Positions 27,401 through 40,600 of a stretch of 64,000 nucleotides of DNA are shown here, piece by piece. How positions within the stretch are numbered: the first letter of the stretch is position 1; each line of letters opens with the position of its first letter. The notes beneath the pieces are model-generated. The model did no database searches. It was not told the DNA's origin and saw only the letters and a list, made by a program, of their open reading frames with translations. Source of the stretch: Beroe forskalii. Lineage: Eukaryota > Ctenophora > Nuda > Beroida > Beroidae. The translations under genes and the position numbers were made by a program. The stretch spans positions 248,001-312,000 of the forward strand of contig WFMF01000168.1 in the NCBI GenBank assembly GCA_011033025.1, read 5' to 3'.

Positions 27401-29578
27401 AGACCCTGTAATGAAATCCTAGATTCATGAATAATAGAGTCCACACATAACAATACCGGCCATTGTCATGGACCTTTGTTATAAGGGTGGTAAAAGGCCT
27501 AATAGCGGTAATAGTATAGGTAATATTATGTAAGCAATATTCCTTCATAGCCCTGCTCTTAGCACTGATGAAACAGGTGCTCAAGTTATTCCACACAGGA
27601 AAAATATGCGGTCGAGATTCAGAGATTATACAGGTGAGTTAATGACGTTGAACCGCCTATTTTCGAGTGAAGGCATATTTTTAATAGTATAGGTATATGT
27701 TGTGACTTGAGTCTTGAGATGTGACACGTAGCCGAGTTCACAAAAAACAGTGTACACTGTGAAACAATATACAATATACAATATACAATGTACATTGTAC
27801 AATGTACACTGTACAGTGTACAGAATACAGTGTACAGTCGAAGGGTAAAATGTACAGACTACAGTATACAGTGTTGTACACGGTGAAGTCCATGTACAGT
27901 TAACTTGAGAGGCCTTGAAAACATTTATTTGGGTCAAAGTGTAATTAATAGTTAATCAATCAATCGATAATAAATTTGGCTTCCATAGGACAACTTTTGA
28001 TTAATAAACAATGTCGTAATGTAATTAAGAAATTTGCCAAACTACAACGCAGCAGATTGCTGACACTTGTCAATAATCAATAGTTAATGATGCACTAGAA
28101 TTCCATCATTTCAATGCATATTGTGCATTATACTATAAGCCTCGGCTGCTCCTCGTCCAATATATGAGGAGAAGGGGATGCCCAAGAATGAGGTAATTGG
28201 GTGTTTTTAGAACAAATATCTGTCAGAGTAAATGTGTCTGAAACTCTGTGTTTTTCCAGCAGTAGTTAAAACATTACCTAGCTGTGAGGAGATGAGAGAA
28301 CTCCAGTCCGTTATAGGAAGAAACCCCATCCCCCACTGGAGCCACAGCCAGATTGTTAACTGACTCAGGGGAAGACATGACCGGAGAAGTGGAGGAGGAG
28401 GGGGAGGAGGATTTAGGGGAGATGGAGACAGAGGACTTGGGCGAGATCGAGACTTGGGAGGAAGCAGGGTGTAAAAATACTGAAGTGAAATTTATGGCGA
28501 AATTGGAAAGGAAAAATATGGCATTTTCTGCCAAAAAATACGTATTTTTGCAGTATTCCTAAAATACGAATTTACCAACCTTTGCCGTATTTCTTAAAAA
28601 ACTGCGTATATTAGACTACCTTGGGAGGAGGAGGAAGACTTGTCACCGTCCGTGGAACTGGACCTCCCACGGGCCCTGTGGACTTTCTCCAGAGAGAGGA
28701 TGGAAATGGCTGTCAGCAGGCATTTGTTGGTGCTCAGACTGTCATTGCTGACACACTCGTTCAAATCTGGGGGAAGGGAAGAAGAATAGAATGGGTTCAA
28801 ATCATTCTAATCTGGAATTAAGACGAGAGTGATGAAATTAATTCAAAACATTCAAAATAAGGAAAGCGTCAAAATTGATTTAATTCTGAGTTGGAATAAA
28901 GGAAAAATAGGTTCTAAAAGGGTGACGGAGGCCAGATATATTATTAGCGGCCTTATAAATTATTAAAAGGGACATATTCCATAATTCATGGCATGAGAGG
29001 AAGGCCGAAGTCATCTTTGAATTTACGATATTTCATGACATGCAGTAATTTTTATTGAATTATTTATTTGAATCACGATTACCAAACATGGACTAGACCC
29101 ATTGCCAGTAATTTCATGAAATATAACCTTTCTATAACACCTACTAGGCCTACGACCGCTTCTCACTTTTATTAGCTGAATTTGTCCCTGTTTCGTTTTG
29201 CGCTCTGTTTCTCACTTACCAGTTATGAGTTGTCTGAATTTGTCCCTGTTTCGTTTTGCCCCCACTCACCTGTTATGAGTTGTCTGAATTTGTCCCTGTT
29301 TCGTTTTGCCCTCACTTACCTGTTACGAGCTGTCTGAATTAGTCCCTGTTTCGTTTCGCCCTCACTTACCTCAGGTTTTGAGTTGTCTGAATTTGTCCCT
29401 GTTTCGTTTTGCCCTCACTTACCAGTAATGAGTTGTCTGAATTGGTCCCTGTTTCGTTTTGCCCTCACTTACCAGTTATGAGTTGTCTGAATTTGTCCCT
29501 GTTTCGTTTTGCCCTCTGTTTCTCTGACTCCCGCACTGCTGTCGGATCTGCCTTCTTACGAACTGCTGACCTTGCCAT
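21449..29578 (-). CDS. bHLH-PAS transcription factor
   Basis: Eight exons, phases consistent throughout, giving about 539 residues: 29473-29578, 28620-28766, 28278-28452, 26874-26980, 24499-24648, 22634-22778, 22320-22457, 21449-22100. An in-frame TAG two codons upstream supports the ATG. Residues 16-60 form a bHLH: basic region and helix 1 (SEKQRAKRNRDKFRQLI), then helix 2 after STNKCLLTAISIL. A Ser/Pro-rich linker leads to PAS-A (FGVGFTDSGVILYTSPNF, SVGYKESVLGEHLD, then MLRADDIITKVFKDG). A second PAS-like region begins FNISEVVINTDLTYASKRHL and runs through YVLCKVFLHVNQEGKTVMIS and RFITTNEQWLALMPP. The C-terminus is Gln-rich, then Ser/Pro-rich, as in activation domains. The bHLH recalls the CLOCK/NPAS side of the superfamily, but the class is unresolved. 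The donor of the sixth exon reads CTAAGA where GT is expected. Exon 1's end is repeated in tandem in intron 1. Confidence 0.85.
22150..22242. repeat. Hairpin in a bHLH-PAS intron
   Basis: AAAACAGTCGATTTGACTGTC pairs imperfectly with GACAGTCAAATTGATTGTTTT about 30 bases further on. Confidence 0.6.
22487..22535. repeat. Degenerate CCAAT/CGCG palindrome
   Basis: GACCAATCAGAGCGCGAGTT at the left; the right arm keeps ATTGGTC but has lost the CGCG part. It lies in the intron between bHLH-PAS exons at 22320-22457 and 22634-22778. Confidence 0.7.
25139..26205. mobile_element. Putative non-autonomous element with inverted ends
   Basis: The segment at about 25147-25221 (AGAAATAGGCGGTTAAGATG, CGTCATTTTCATAGCGCAAT) reappears in reverse complement at about 26119-26203 with moderate divergence. 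Each end is itself partly palindromic (GGCGGTT against AACCGCC). Related pieces occur at 27637-27668 and 62972-63037. The interior has no recognisable protein. It lies in an intron of the bHLH-PAS gene. Confidence 0.5.
26285..26425. repeat. Short repeats TAGATAATATC
   Basis: Several copies of an 11-12 base unit TAGATAATATC, some in inverted order, in a bHLH-PAS intron. A hairpin around CAGACGTTTAG/CTAAACGCCTG follows at about 26490-26535. Confidence 0.6.
27750..27905. repeat. Low-complexity TACAATGTACA / TACAGTGTACA repeat
   Basis: Dense short repeats of TACAATA, TACAATG and TACAGTG, many self-complementary around TGTACA. Non-coding, within a bHLH-PAS intron. Confidence 0.75.
29165..29475 (-). 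repeat. Tandem array of a bHLH exon end with splice donor
   Basis: Six full and one partial copies of a unit of about 50 bases. On the minus strand each copy reads GGCAAAACGAAACAGGGAC, AAATTCAGACAACTCATAAC and donor TGGTAAGTGA. Donors lie at about 29218, 29268, 29318, 29368, 29420 and 29471. The copy next to the start codon is the exon itself, coding AKRNRDKFRQLIT of the basic region and first helix; the others follow it inside the intron. Confidence 0.92.
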
Positions 29579-32089
29579 GCAATGCTAGCTACACAAGGAG
29601 GCGACGGTTAAATTTAGTAGTTAAGTTGAAAACGAGATATGAGAAAGGTTAATATCAGAAGCTATCTCTCCAAGAAAACAAGGATTTGATGGTAAGATTG
29701 ATATCAACACTTTCAGGAATCGTCCGGTTGCGTTTTTATAGTTCAAAACGACTCCAATTTGATGAATTGATCGTATAATCCGGGTTTTTGGCTTATATAA
29801 TAGAACACTGTAATTGCCACGTTCCACACCACGAACTGGTTTACACACTTAAAATCGTTATCTCCGGCTACGCCCCCAGGACTATCGATATTTGCGTCAT
29901 CAAACATGGGTAGCTTTACAAAATACGTACAATATTCAACTGCATTACTAAAAAATAAACTCCAATAATCATTAAATCTCTAAAACGATATTATAAACCT
30001 TCATTTTAGAAATTTCTAGATCATCTACAAACTTTGCAGGTCTGTAGTCCGTACGTGGGGGCTCAAAAGCTCCATAATGTCACGTTGGACACAATAGGAA
30101 CTTGGTAGAAAATTCATAGATTAATATTATGATAAACCAATCGCATATTATCTCATGAGGAAGGGAAAATATTCGAATATTTTCTCATATTTTCCAATTA
30201 TGAATTCGCCTCTGATTTAATTCTAATTAAAAACCAGTCCATACTGTGCCATTTTTGCATACTATTTTAATCTACAAAACACTGTACAAAGTTGCAGTGA
30301 TTCGATCAACTCAGGAATAAAGCGGAAGTGGAATCCAATGAATACTTTAAGAGCTAAGGACCCTCAAATCCCTTGCGACGAGAGATCTCCTTATTAAACA
30401 TAAAGTTAAACATGGGGAAGAAGAATACGAGAAACTGGGAGAGCAAAACTTCAGCATTTTGCGTTGTATTTTCTGTTGACAAAACTTTTATTTCCAGAAC
30501 TAAATGTCCAAATGTGGTTAGTAGACGAAAAAGGGCCCAAAAAGGAAATAATTTATTTGGAGAAAAAAAGAGAAGGAAATTACTTACGAAAGGAACTCAA
30601 TTGGAAAATTGAAAAAAAAAACATATTGGCGGGACCGCACTCTGGAGCCAATCAATGCAGATTGCAGGACAACTAAACACAGAAAAAAGAAAAAGGAAAC
30701 TGTACAAAGGCAAAAGTCACTCCATATTGAAAAAAGGGGTTGAAAAACTAAAAAAGGAACAAAACAACTGGGGAATAAACAAAAGAAATCCCATTGAACT
30801 CCAATCAATGGGGGTCCGTCGAATGAAATTAGTATTTTACCACTGCTGCGATTCCAAGAATCAAAGCGCTTGCTCCTGGAAATACATACACACCCAAAGC
30901 ACATAGATTATATATGATTGGCGGGGGTACATTGCGTCTGAAGAGCTATTGTGTCTTCAGTCGGAAAATGGAGACATGTTGGAAACTGTCAGGGATCATT
31001 GACATATTACTACGTAACCATGTAAACCGAGGGGAGGGGGTTTCAAATGTCAAAGAATATTGCTAGTGTAGAGTTGGTTAAAACAGGGGAGAGGGATGGA
31101 AGTAAAAAGTGCTAAAAATCGACTTTGTAATTCGACAAGATGGAGCCTTCGAGCTTCCTGCTGTCCTGTGATAAAACAAGAAAAGATAGTAACAAAGGAA
31201 CAACAAGGAAACACAAGACAACCAGGAACAACAATGGGAAAATGAAAATGAGAAACCAATATAATGAGAAACCGAAATATTCGTACGTACACGTTGCAAA
31301 CTATCGACATTATAGAAAGGAATTTCTGCATTATTAATTGTGAAAGCACCAATTCACATGTGGATTGTGGATGTTTATTAACATACCTACAAAGCTAGAT
31401 CTGTACACAGACCCGGTCACCTTCTAATGCTCTACAGATTTCTCAGAAATTGGGGTGCTCCTTTCCAAGAATGTCAGACTATCAAAAGTTGAGGGATTCG
31501 ATTTCTCTCCTTTCAGATTGTATACAGTTTCTGTTGTGTAGAGCAACAGTTTGTTCTAGAACGATCACTTAAGTACATAGGAAATGCAGCATACAGAAAA
31601 ACTGAGTACATTTGAAATTAGACCCTTTTTGAGGCATTAGTGTTTGATTATGAGCATGTAACTCAGTTTCCTGTAATAAGGTAGGCCAAACATTGGGTGG
31701 TTTTACACCAATGACTGACCAATATAAACCATAATAATGACGTCACTCGTGGTTTCTATTCTTTCACAGCTTCTTTGCCAATAACGACTGGCATAATTCA
31801 AGGAAATTGACTAATTATCGTAATATTATCAGTTTGATAAGCTTGGCCAAAGCCCAATTTAAGATAAATAATCGATCGGATTCAACGTCAGATTTTATTT
31901 CTGATCAACAACTTTGTACTCCAATCCAACTTAGAATTGAAACGAGACTCTAGTTATGAATGGAAATTAACAATAAAACAGCAATTAACAATAAAACTCA
32001 TCAACCAATACCGGAACACAAATCACAAGTACATGTTATATTATCACAAAGGTTTATCAATATATAATTATAAGAGAAAAAATGAAACC
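29579..32089. other. Non-coding region upstream of the bHLH-PAS gene
   Basis: Expected to hold the promoter of the minus-strand bHLH-PAS gene. Short reading frames at 30373-31352 on both strands are low-complexity, mostly Lys-rich, and show no family. Confidence 0.45.
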
Positions 32090-35000
32090 ATCTGTGCAAA
32101 AATTATTTACAAAGGTTTTATTGTTGGAATGTGTTCTAATGGGTTCCATGAAGGTCTCCAAAGAGTGTTAACGTGCTACCTTGAAGGGAAAAGTCAGGAG
32201 GGCCACGCCCTTTTTCGACCGTGGGAAATTTTGAGGGAAAAATGAAAATTCAGTTTTAATATGATATATGACATGTGGATACCCTATACCTATGTTTTTT
32301 GGGACGGGAAATCGATTCCAAACACTTTCAAAGTCGTATCTTCCTTCCTTGACCCAAAACCGGCCACGCCCATTTTTGCGCAAGGCATTTTTGAGATCTA
32401 AAAGCTATTTTTCAGATTAATGCGATATATGGCATGTAGGTACTCTAAACCCATGTTTTTTGGGACTAAAAATCGATTCCACACATTATAAAAGTCGTGT
32501 CTACCTTTCTTGACTCAAAACCGGCCACGCCCATTTTTGTGCGAGGCATTTTTGAGGTCTAAAAGCTATTTTTCAGACTAATGTGATATATGGCATGTAG
32601 GTACTCTAAACCCATGGTTTTTGAGACGAGAAATCGATTCCGCACATTATTTAAGTCTATCTACCTTCCTTGCCCCAAAACCGGCCACGCCCACTTTTTG
32701 CGTATGTGATTTTTTGACCGCCACAAAGGTATTTTTCAGTGAAGTGTGATGTATGGTATGTAGGTACTCTAAACCCATGTTTTTTGGGACGAGAAATCGA
32801 TTCCACACATTATAAAAGTCGTATCTACCTTCCTTGACCCAATACTAGCCACGCCCACTTTTTGCATATTTATTGGCAGATAATCCTCTTATCTGTGGTC
32901 ATTGGGGTCTATAACCCAATGGTCGATATTGCTATACAACAACTATGTCTCTGAGCTGCAGCCTATCTGTCCTCTGCTGCACAGGCTTTTGGATTTGCAC
33001 TTGCTTTCGCCTAATATGGTCGCCACCCCTCAGTCGCTTGTGAAGGGTCTTGCCACGGCATCCAGCACCTACCAAGTCCAAGGTGCACACATACATAATG
33101 CATACATGAGGATAGACAGGACATGGTGTGCAAGGGTGGAGGGTTCTTCTCCAGGGATAAACCAAAAGGTTGAGCAGTTTGCCTAGGAGTGTTGGTTGTG
33201 CAGCGGAACCAGCAAACACTGAACCCACCCGAATTTGGCTTCATTCCAAGAAAGTGATTTTACCAGATAAAATGTTTGATCACCTAACGTAAGCAAGCCT
33301 GCAAGCAGACGTCATGTCTCCTTTCCCAGCGACCAAAAGTGATACCATCTTACCATGAAAAGATTTCAAAGCTATCCCAGCATCACTGTGATATCTTGAT
33401 ATGGATGGTAATTAGATTTGTACATGTGGGGTACCAGAAAAGACCATTTGTGAGGACCTCAATTCTCGACTGACCAGGCTTCTGGCTGCTTTCGCACACA
33501 ATTTCAGAAATTCTACTACAACAGGAATTTTGCCAATGAAGCATTGACAGTGATATTTCGCCGAGAAGATAGGGTCCCAGAGGTCGCTTGGCAATGGCTT
33601 CATGATAGTGGGACACAACGAACCTGTTCTGGGTTAAAGAGATGGGCACGGCTGAAATGATGAGCTGGGGAAGAGAGAAAACCCGCTGTGCTCAGGTAAA
33701 CAGAATGGTCGAGCAGAAAACAAGAAGTTAGGTTTTAAGGTTGGGCATGTTATGAAGAATGGAGAAGAAGTTGGATGCCCACAGGGATAGCTGACAAAGT
33801 GACAAGGAAGTATTCAGACAAATACACTGTCCATTTATCCTTTCTATCCAGGATGGAAAGGAGGAGTGAATGTCTGACATTTTATTGAATTGATCGACCC
33901 CAGTGAAAGACTGAGAGAAAAATTCAAGGCCAGTGAGTGAGGATTGATAAACTCTTCACCTCAATAACAGCAGAGCCTCGATCTAGAAGAGCACACAACA
34001 AACAGAGAAGTGGAGAAAGTTATGACAGTAGCAGTCGGAAAGGAACTGGTCGAGCAGGAGCAGAAAAGCACCTTATTAAATTTCATTCCTCGCTCCCAAG
34101 GTAATTGTAGTGTGCTGGCAGGAATAGGGATGCATCATACGTTTTCATAGGTTAGACATTAGTTGACTGCCGTGCCTCCTTCTCCCCTTGTTTCCAGAAT
34201 TTTGTCTATCACCAGTAGAGGACGACCATAGCAGACCAATAGACTTTTATGTGGGAAGAACATCAACAAGTGTTACCTCGAATGACTAACCTAAACTACT
34301 GCAGCTAGTTTGACCAGATTCTCAGATAATCAATAATCGGTTCTGATAACATGTTTAGAGTACCAACATGCCTTATATCTTATGTCACTGAGCAATATCT
34401 TTTAGACTGGTCAAAAATACCCTACACAAAAAGTGGCCGTGGCCACAAACGGATCAAGGAAGTTCAGTACAACTTTGATAATGTGTGGAATCGATTCTAT
34501 TTCTTTGTTCAAACACATGGGTTAGGGAACCTACATCTTAAAATTCTTATTTAACTGAACAATAACTTTATGGTGGGCCAAAAATCTCATACGCAAAAAG
34601 TGGGCGTTGCTAGTATTGGGTCAAGGAAGGTAGATACGACTTTTATAATGTGCGGAATCGATTTCTCGTCCCGAAAAACATGGGTTTAGAGTACCTACAT
34701 ACCATAATATATCACATTAGTCTGAAAAATAGCTTTTAGACCTCAAAAATGCCTTGCGCAAAAATGGGCGTGGCCGGTTTTGAGTCAAGAAAGGTAGACA
34801 CGACTTTTATAATGTGTGGAATCGATTTTTAGTCCCCAAAAACATGGGTTTAGAGTACCTACATGCCATACATCGTACTTCACTGAAAAATACCTTTGTG
34901 GTTGTCAAAAAATCCCATACGCAAAAAGTGGGCGTGGCCGGTTTTTGGGCAAGGAAGGTAGATACGACTTTAATAATGTGTGGAATCGATTTCTCGTCCC

Positions 35001-35372
35001 AAAAAACATGGGTTTAGAGTACCTACATGCCATATATCGCGTTAATCTGAAAAATAGCTTTTAGATCTCAAAAATGCCTCGCGCAAAAATGGGCGTGGCC
35101 GGTTCTGGGTCAAGGAAGGTAGATACGACTTTGAAAGTGTTTGGAATCGATTTCCCGTCCCAAAAAACATAGGTTTAGGGTATCCACATGTCATATATCA
35201 TATTAAAACTGAATTTTCATTTTTCCCTCAAAATTTCCCACGGTCGAAAAAGGGCGTGGCCCTCCTGACTTTTCCCTTCAAGGTAGCACGTTAACACTCT
35301 TTGAAGACCTTCATGGAACCCATTAGAACACATTCCAACAATAAAACCTTTGTAAATAATTTTTGCACAGAT
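32090..35372. mobile_element. Foldback element with about 785-base inverted arms made of tandem repeats
   Basis: The left end ATCTGTGCAAAAATTATTTA is matched by its reverse complement ending at 35372. Arms run about 32090-32875 and 34587-35372. Each arm consists of about five units of roughly 160 bases, recognised by CCGGCCACGCCC spaced at about 32201, 32361, 32522, 32682 and 32847, with ACCCATGTTTTTTGGGAC in between. The 1.7 kb core (32876-34586) has only broken short frames. No target-site duplication is evident. This is a foldback-type DNA transposon in structure; the superfamily is not identified. Confidence 0.85.
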
Positions 35373-37690
35373 CGTGGCATTTTTTGCTGTTTTTTACCTT
35401 ATAATAAATACACCAGTAGAGGTTAATAATAAGCGAGTTTAACAGCAATGCAACAACAGGTGGGGGCCGTGAAATCTGACACTAGTGGGTCTTTGAACTC
35501 AACAGATGGGGATAGTGACGTCATTATCAGGGGTTAGAATGGGGCGTTAGTGAGGGGAAACCAACATATTCGTGTTTTTCTGGAAAGATAAAGGGGCCAT
35601 TATTTCATGTACACTTGTACGAATTGTAGGACGCATTTACAATTATATTTCATGAAATTAGGCAGTATGAACAAGGGAGAGTTTTATCATGTTTTAACAT
35701 AGTTCTATTATCATTGTTCTTTGTTCATAAACTTATGAATTGACATTAGGGATGGTAGCTCTATTGTTTATGAGAGCTCGGTTTAATATTTTGTATTGAA
35801 AACTAATGAACTTTCTTCAGTTCTATTGTTTGTGGAAGTTCAATTAAGTTGAGGGTTCGAACTTGTGGCTTTGGAAAAGCTGTTGGTGACAACAATTTTA
35901 TTCTCGAAGCCCTCAAGACTTAATTATAACAAATATAACATTATAACCATGAGGAGCGAGGACATCATTCAAGTTACAAAACGAAGGAACCCCTGGCCCT
36001 CACGACTGTCTATCAGTAACTTTGTAACACCTCATTTTAGGTTGTAACACCTCATCTTATAGGTTTTTAGGGTTAATTAGTGAGATGTGTCAGGTTTTAA
36101 AAACTTCGGAAAACGCAGAGGAGACTGGCGATGTTCCACAAAGTAAGAGACCACTTGGAACGAATTGAAATGTTTCATGCTCACTCAAAGTTGATTGTAT
36201 AAAGTAGTGTTGTAAAATTTAAAACTGGTGGTTTGGTAACGTTTTTGGGGGTGTTAGAATGGTGGTTTGGTTTCCTTGGACCGCATACCATTCACTCTCA
36301 TCTTATGGTTATTAAAGTGAGTCGTGAGACAAACAGCACATCTTTGAGGGACATTCCTAACGCTTCAGTGCATTAGGGAAAAACAATGTTATTAGATGTA
36401 TAACCGGTGATATAAACGCCATGATCAAAGTATATTCAACTATATTATGATTTCTCAATTAAAGGTTTCGTCATAAAAGCGTTCTAGAAAATTAAAACGT
36501 AAAACTGTAAAAAGAGAATGAAAAAGCTTCAATGAAGTCACTAAAACTGGTGCTTGACTCTTGAGTCTATTAAATTTCATTAGCCGTTATAGGATTTGAA
36601 TCTGTTTAATTTAGAATTAAGCGGAGTTTAGAACGGTAGTCACGCTTTTAACAAATTCCGTAGAATAGAACGTGGAAAACATGACATAAGACACCTAGTA
36701 ACGCAAACGAGTGTTACTTAAAAACAAAAACAAAAAACGAACAAAAAACTAACGAAAACAAACACAAAAACAAACACAAAAACTCTAACGAGTATGTATA
36801 GTGGTTATAAACTCGACAAAGAAACTTGTATGCTATGTACAAAAGAGATGAAGAAAGTAGATAAAACACTGAATCATCCTAAGTACGTCAATTACCAAAC
36901 GGCAAACCAGGAAACAATAAAACTATAAAAAGTTCAATATGTACAACTGAAAAAAGTCGGACAGCAAACAAAAAGCAATGAAACTCCAGTATAAGTGCTC
37001 CTAAATTAATATATTCTTCCGCAAGAACTGAATTCTTGTTCGATTCGTATTTTACATATTTTGTCGATCTCACAAGTCAGAACATGCTTTTCCAATTTGG
37101 TCACAACCTAGCCCACAACATTGGTTTTTCTAGCTCGATCAGTTCTAGCACTGATATTGATAGAATGTCCTATTGTCAAATGTTCGTAAATGGAAATAAA
37201 TTAATGAACGAGCGTGGAAAAATCAAAGACCTTTGATAAAAGTATGTTTAAATATGAATGGAATTCTGACAAAAGCAGACAACATAATTATGTGATTTTA
37301 CGCATTATAATTTTGTGGAAACACTCGGACCCTATCACAGGGTGTCTCCAAACATGAGCTTCAGTAAAGAGGCGGCCGATAACAAAAACCAAATATAACT
37401 ATCAAAAGGAAGTTATATTATATTAACATATTATAGCATTCATAAATTATAAATCAAGAAATAAAAAAAGAAACTTGAATCCTTAGATATAAATTACTAC
37501 GAAACCCTTGCACATTATTAATGTCGCTAAGGAAATAGTATGGGCGGTTGAACTTCAATAATTCACCATTGTAGTTCATGGCAATGGCGCCATTACAGCC
37601 GTCAGTTGTCCTATAGCAACCATAACATAAAAATTGTAAATTCGTAAATTAGCTTCTTACTAATAAAGTAACCCTTTCATTAATAAAGTT
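35373..37690. other. Non-coding region beyond the PINK1-like 3' end
   Basis: No gene recognised. An A-rich CAAAAACAAA run lies at about 36718-36785. A segment near 35513-35545 contains GTGACGTCATTATCAGGGGT, the reverse complement of the unit of the satellite at 54251-54436. Confidence 0.5.
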
Positions 37691-40600
37691 TCACAAAGTA
37701 AATTTCCCAACTATTCTTGCAATCTCTGAAGGCGTGGCAACCTGCACAAACTCCACAAAGGCCATCACTTCAGCTGAAACAGCCTCACAACCAGTCACAT
37801 CCCGGAACAAATACCACGTGACTAGTGCTAGCTCCCTAGCAACCGTCTCCATGGTAACGCCCTCCCCGGTTTGAAACAGGTGGGGTAACCACAGCAACGC
37901 TCCACATATCACCAACCCCTCCCGAGGGGTGGGTCTGAGGGCCGGGTCACGGGACAGGAGGGTCTGAGTGAGGAGGGCGAGGGGAGGGTTGGAGGTGGGT
38001 AGAGGAGGGAGGGAGGAGTAGGAGGAGGAGGGGTGGGTGGAGAAGGGGTTATCAGCCCCACACATCTCATAGACCAGACTACCCACACACCACATGTCTG
38101 CAGAGGAGTAGTCTAAAGTAGATGGAGGAGGAGAAAGAGGAGGAAGTGAAGGAGGAGAGGAGGAGGAGGGTTGGGAGAGGGCTATCTCGGGGGGCATCAG
38201 CATGGGATTACCCCACTTCCTTCCCCCAGGCTCATACACCATCCTCAACGAATCATGTGCCATCCCAAAGTCAGTTAGCACAGCCTCCAACACCCCTCCA
38301 AAGTCCTTCCTGATCAGGATGTTGTCCAGCTTCATATCCCTGTGTACGATGCCATGAGAGTGGATGTGGTGCACTGCTGACACAGTCTGATACAGCACCC
38401 ACAATACCTCTCTTTCTGACAGGGTCTGGGAGGTGAGATACTCCTTTAGACTGCAGGTGTACAGGGGCATCTCTATGAACAGGGTCTCTTCTTCTCCAAA
38501 CTCAAATACTGCTGGGTAGTCAGCACTTGCCTAGAAGGGGGTAGTTTAGAAGTAAAGTATAATGATGTGTGGGGCAAGCGCCCTCGCCCGGCTCGAGCGC
38601 ATTCAACATAGCTATCAGCACAAAAAGATACTATACTCGGCGTATCAAAAATTAGCGGATTGCTCCAATCGAAACTATTCGAAAAAAATAATGGATGTTA
38701 AAAACATCCCGATTAACCCTTACCCCCATTTTAGTATTTTAAACCACCCCGATTAAATCATTTGTTTTGAAACTCACGGAAGTGGAGAGGGGCACGTTGT
38801 TAGAAACGAAGTGAGTATTTATCTGAATAACGTTGGGATGGGGAGGGAGGGAGGATGAGAAGGTAAGTAGTTCAGCTCCAAAGTTATCAAATCTGATGAA
38901 AAGAGATGGTTATGACGAAACAAGGGAGAGGGTTAAATGAACTAGAAGATTTGTACCAACAATGAAACAATTTAAATATTAGTTTTAAGGCGCGTTACGA
39001 ATTACAATCTATGTGCTATGTAATTTATAATGATATTTGAAGACAACATGCTGCAATTTTGCCCTTCAGAGATTGTGCTCTGATATAAAGCTTAAATACC
39101 TTTAATTTAATTTGACAGAGGTAGAGAGTTGATCAACTGATCTATACATTATTTTAAATGACACTACTCAGATCACAGTACCCTTTTGAACTTCCTCGCC
39201 CACGCAAGAGATTATCTTAGTTTTCTAGATCAAAGTCTGATACTTCAAAATGTTCTTTCTGGCTACACTCAATATAAGAAGCGATTCTTAGAGAGAGGAA
39301 CTCTATTTATGTTGCTATGTTTAATATCATATTCATAATCTGAGAATATGCACAAAACGGTTAAAATTCTTAAGAATATCCTAAGAATTCTTAAGATTTC
39401 ATAACTCTTAATCGAAGTTGGACAGCAGCATCATAGTTTTCTAGTTAAAAGGAAGTCACTTATCCACCTGGGCATATTGGATTATTGGGGGGGGGGGGCA
39501 ACCACCGTAAACCCCATAAACCCCCACAAATTTAACCCCCATTTGCCATTTCTCGATATGCACCGGGGGTTTATAGGGGTCCCCCCCATATTTACGTATT
39601 TACAATGTGTCCAAAAACGGTTAAAATCGAAAGTCTTGTCTACGCAGCATTAAAGTATTTTTAAACAAGTTTTAATTGTTGAAAGTCACTTACCAACCTG
39701 AGCATTTCTTCAGGATCGCTACAGGAAAAGTTGAACATGGCTTTGAGGGCTACAGCTGAGTCCCCTCGCAGTGCTTTGTATACTGCAGCACAGGTGCTGA
39801 TATCTCCTATCTTATCTTCTATCTGAGATGGAAAAGTGGTCAGTTCCAGTGTAATGGTATTTAGTCTGGCTCGTGATCGAAAGATAACGGGTTCGATTCC
39901 CTACCAATCCCGCTGGGGGTTAAGGCAAACTGATATCCCCTATCTTATCTTCTATCTGAGAAGGAAGGGGATTGAGAGGGAAGCAAGAAGGGTGTGATGA
40001 AGAAAAAAATGATCTGTGAAAATAATGTGGCGTGAAAAGGGGTATATTATGTGAAAAAGGTTTGGAAAGGGATTTGTGTGATAAAGAATTGGTGGCAAAA
40101 AGCAAAATCGATGCTGATAAAATTTAACATGGTATGATTTAATTCCATTCATTGTGGAAGATTCCATGATGGCCCGTCATAAAGACCCCTAAATACCCAA
40201 CCTTCTAAAATCCCAGTTTTAAGGGCTAATAAGGTAGCCCTTGGATCATTTTTGAGAAACCCAAGTCTCGCCATTATTATGGGAAACGAACTAAAATGCA
40301 GGCAGCAATCTGTGCTTTGCTTCCACTGGCAACATTAAATATTCGAAGGTTTTATGCTAGTGGGGGGTCTTCGAACAATTGATAGATCACTATAAAAGGC
40401 CCAGGAACTATAGGAGAGTTAGGAAGTCATTTGTCTGGTGTGCACAGTGAAATATCGAACTAAAATGTAACTCTTTGTGGCCTCTGCTCCAGTTTTGATT
40501 TCTCAACATTAAAGTTGGCATGTCAGTGGGAGAAGATGTAAGTGGGGGTCTTGTTGTTATGAATAGATCACCACGATGCCAGGGAACCATTAATGAAAGG

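Noticed and set aside
30373..31352. Several overlapping open frames on both strands
   Set aside because: Low-complexity Lys- or Phe-rich translations in A-rich DNA, with no consistent exon chain and no motif.
33383..33649. Transposase in the core of the foldback element
   Set aside because: Short frames on both strands are broken and show no DDE or other catalytic pattern.
36718..36785. A-rich run as a poly(A) tail of a retroposed gene
   Set aside because: It is a CAAAA-type simple repeat with no coding or LINE sequence in front of it on either strand.
39698..39822. PINK1 exon start at 39822 (acceptor CATCTCAG)
   Set aside because: The preceding exon leaves one base, so starting at 39822 gives a stop after three codons. 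The acceptor at 39806 keeps the frame.
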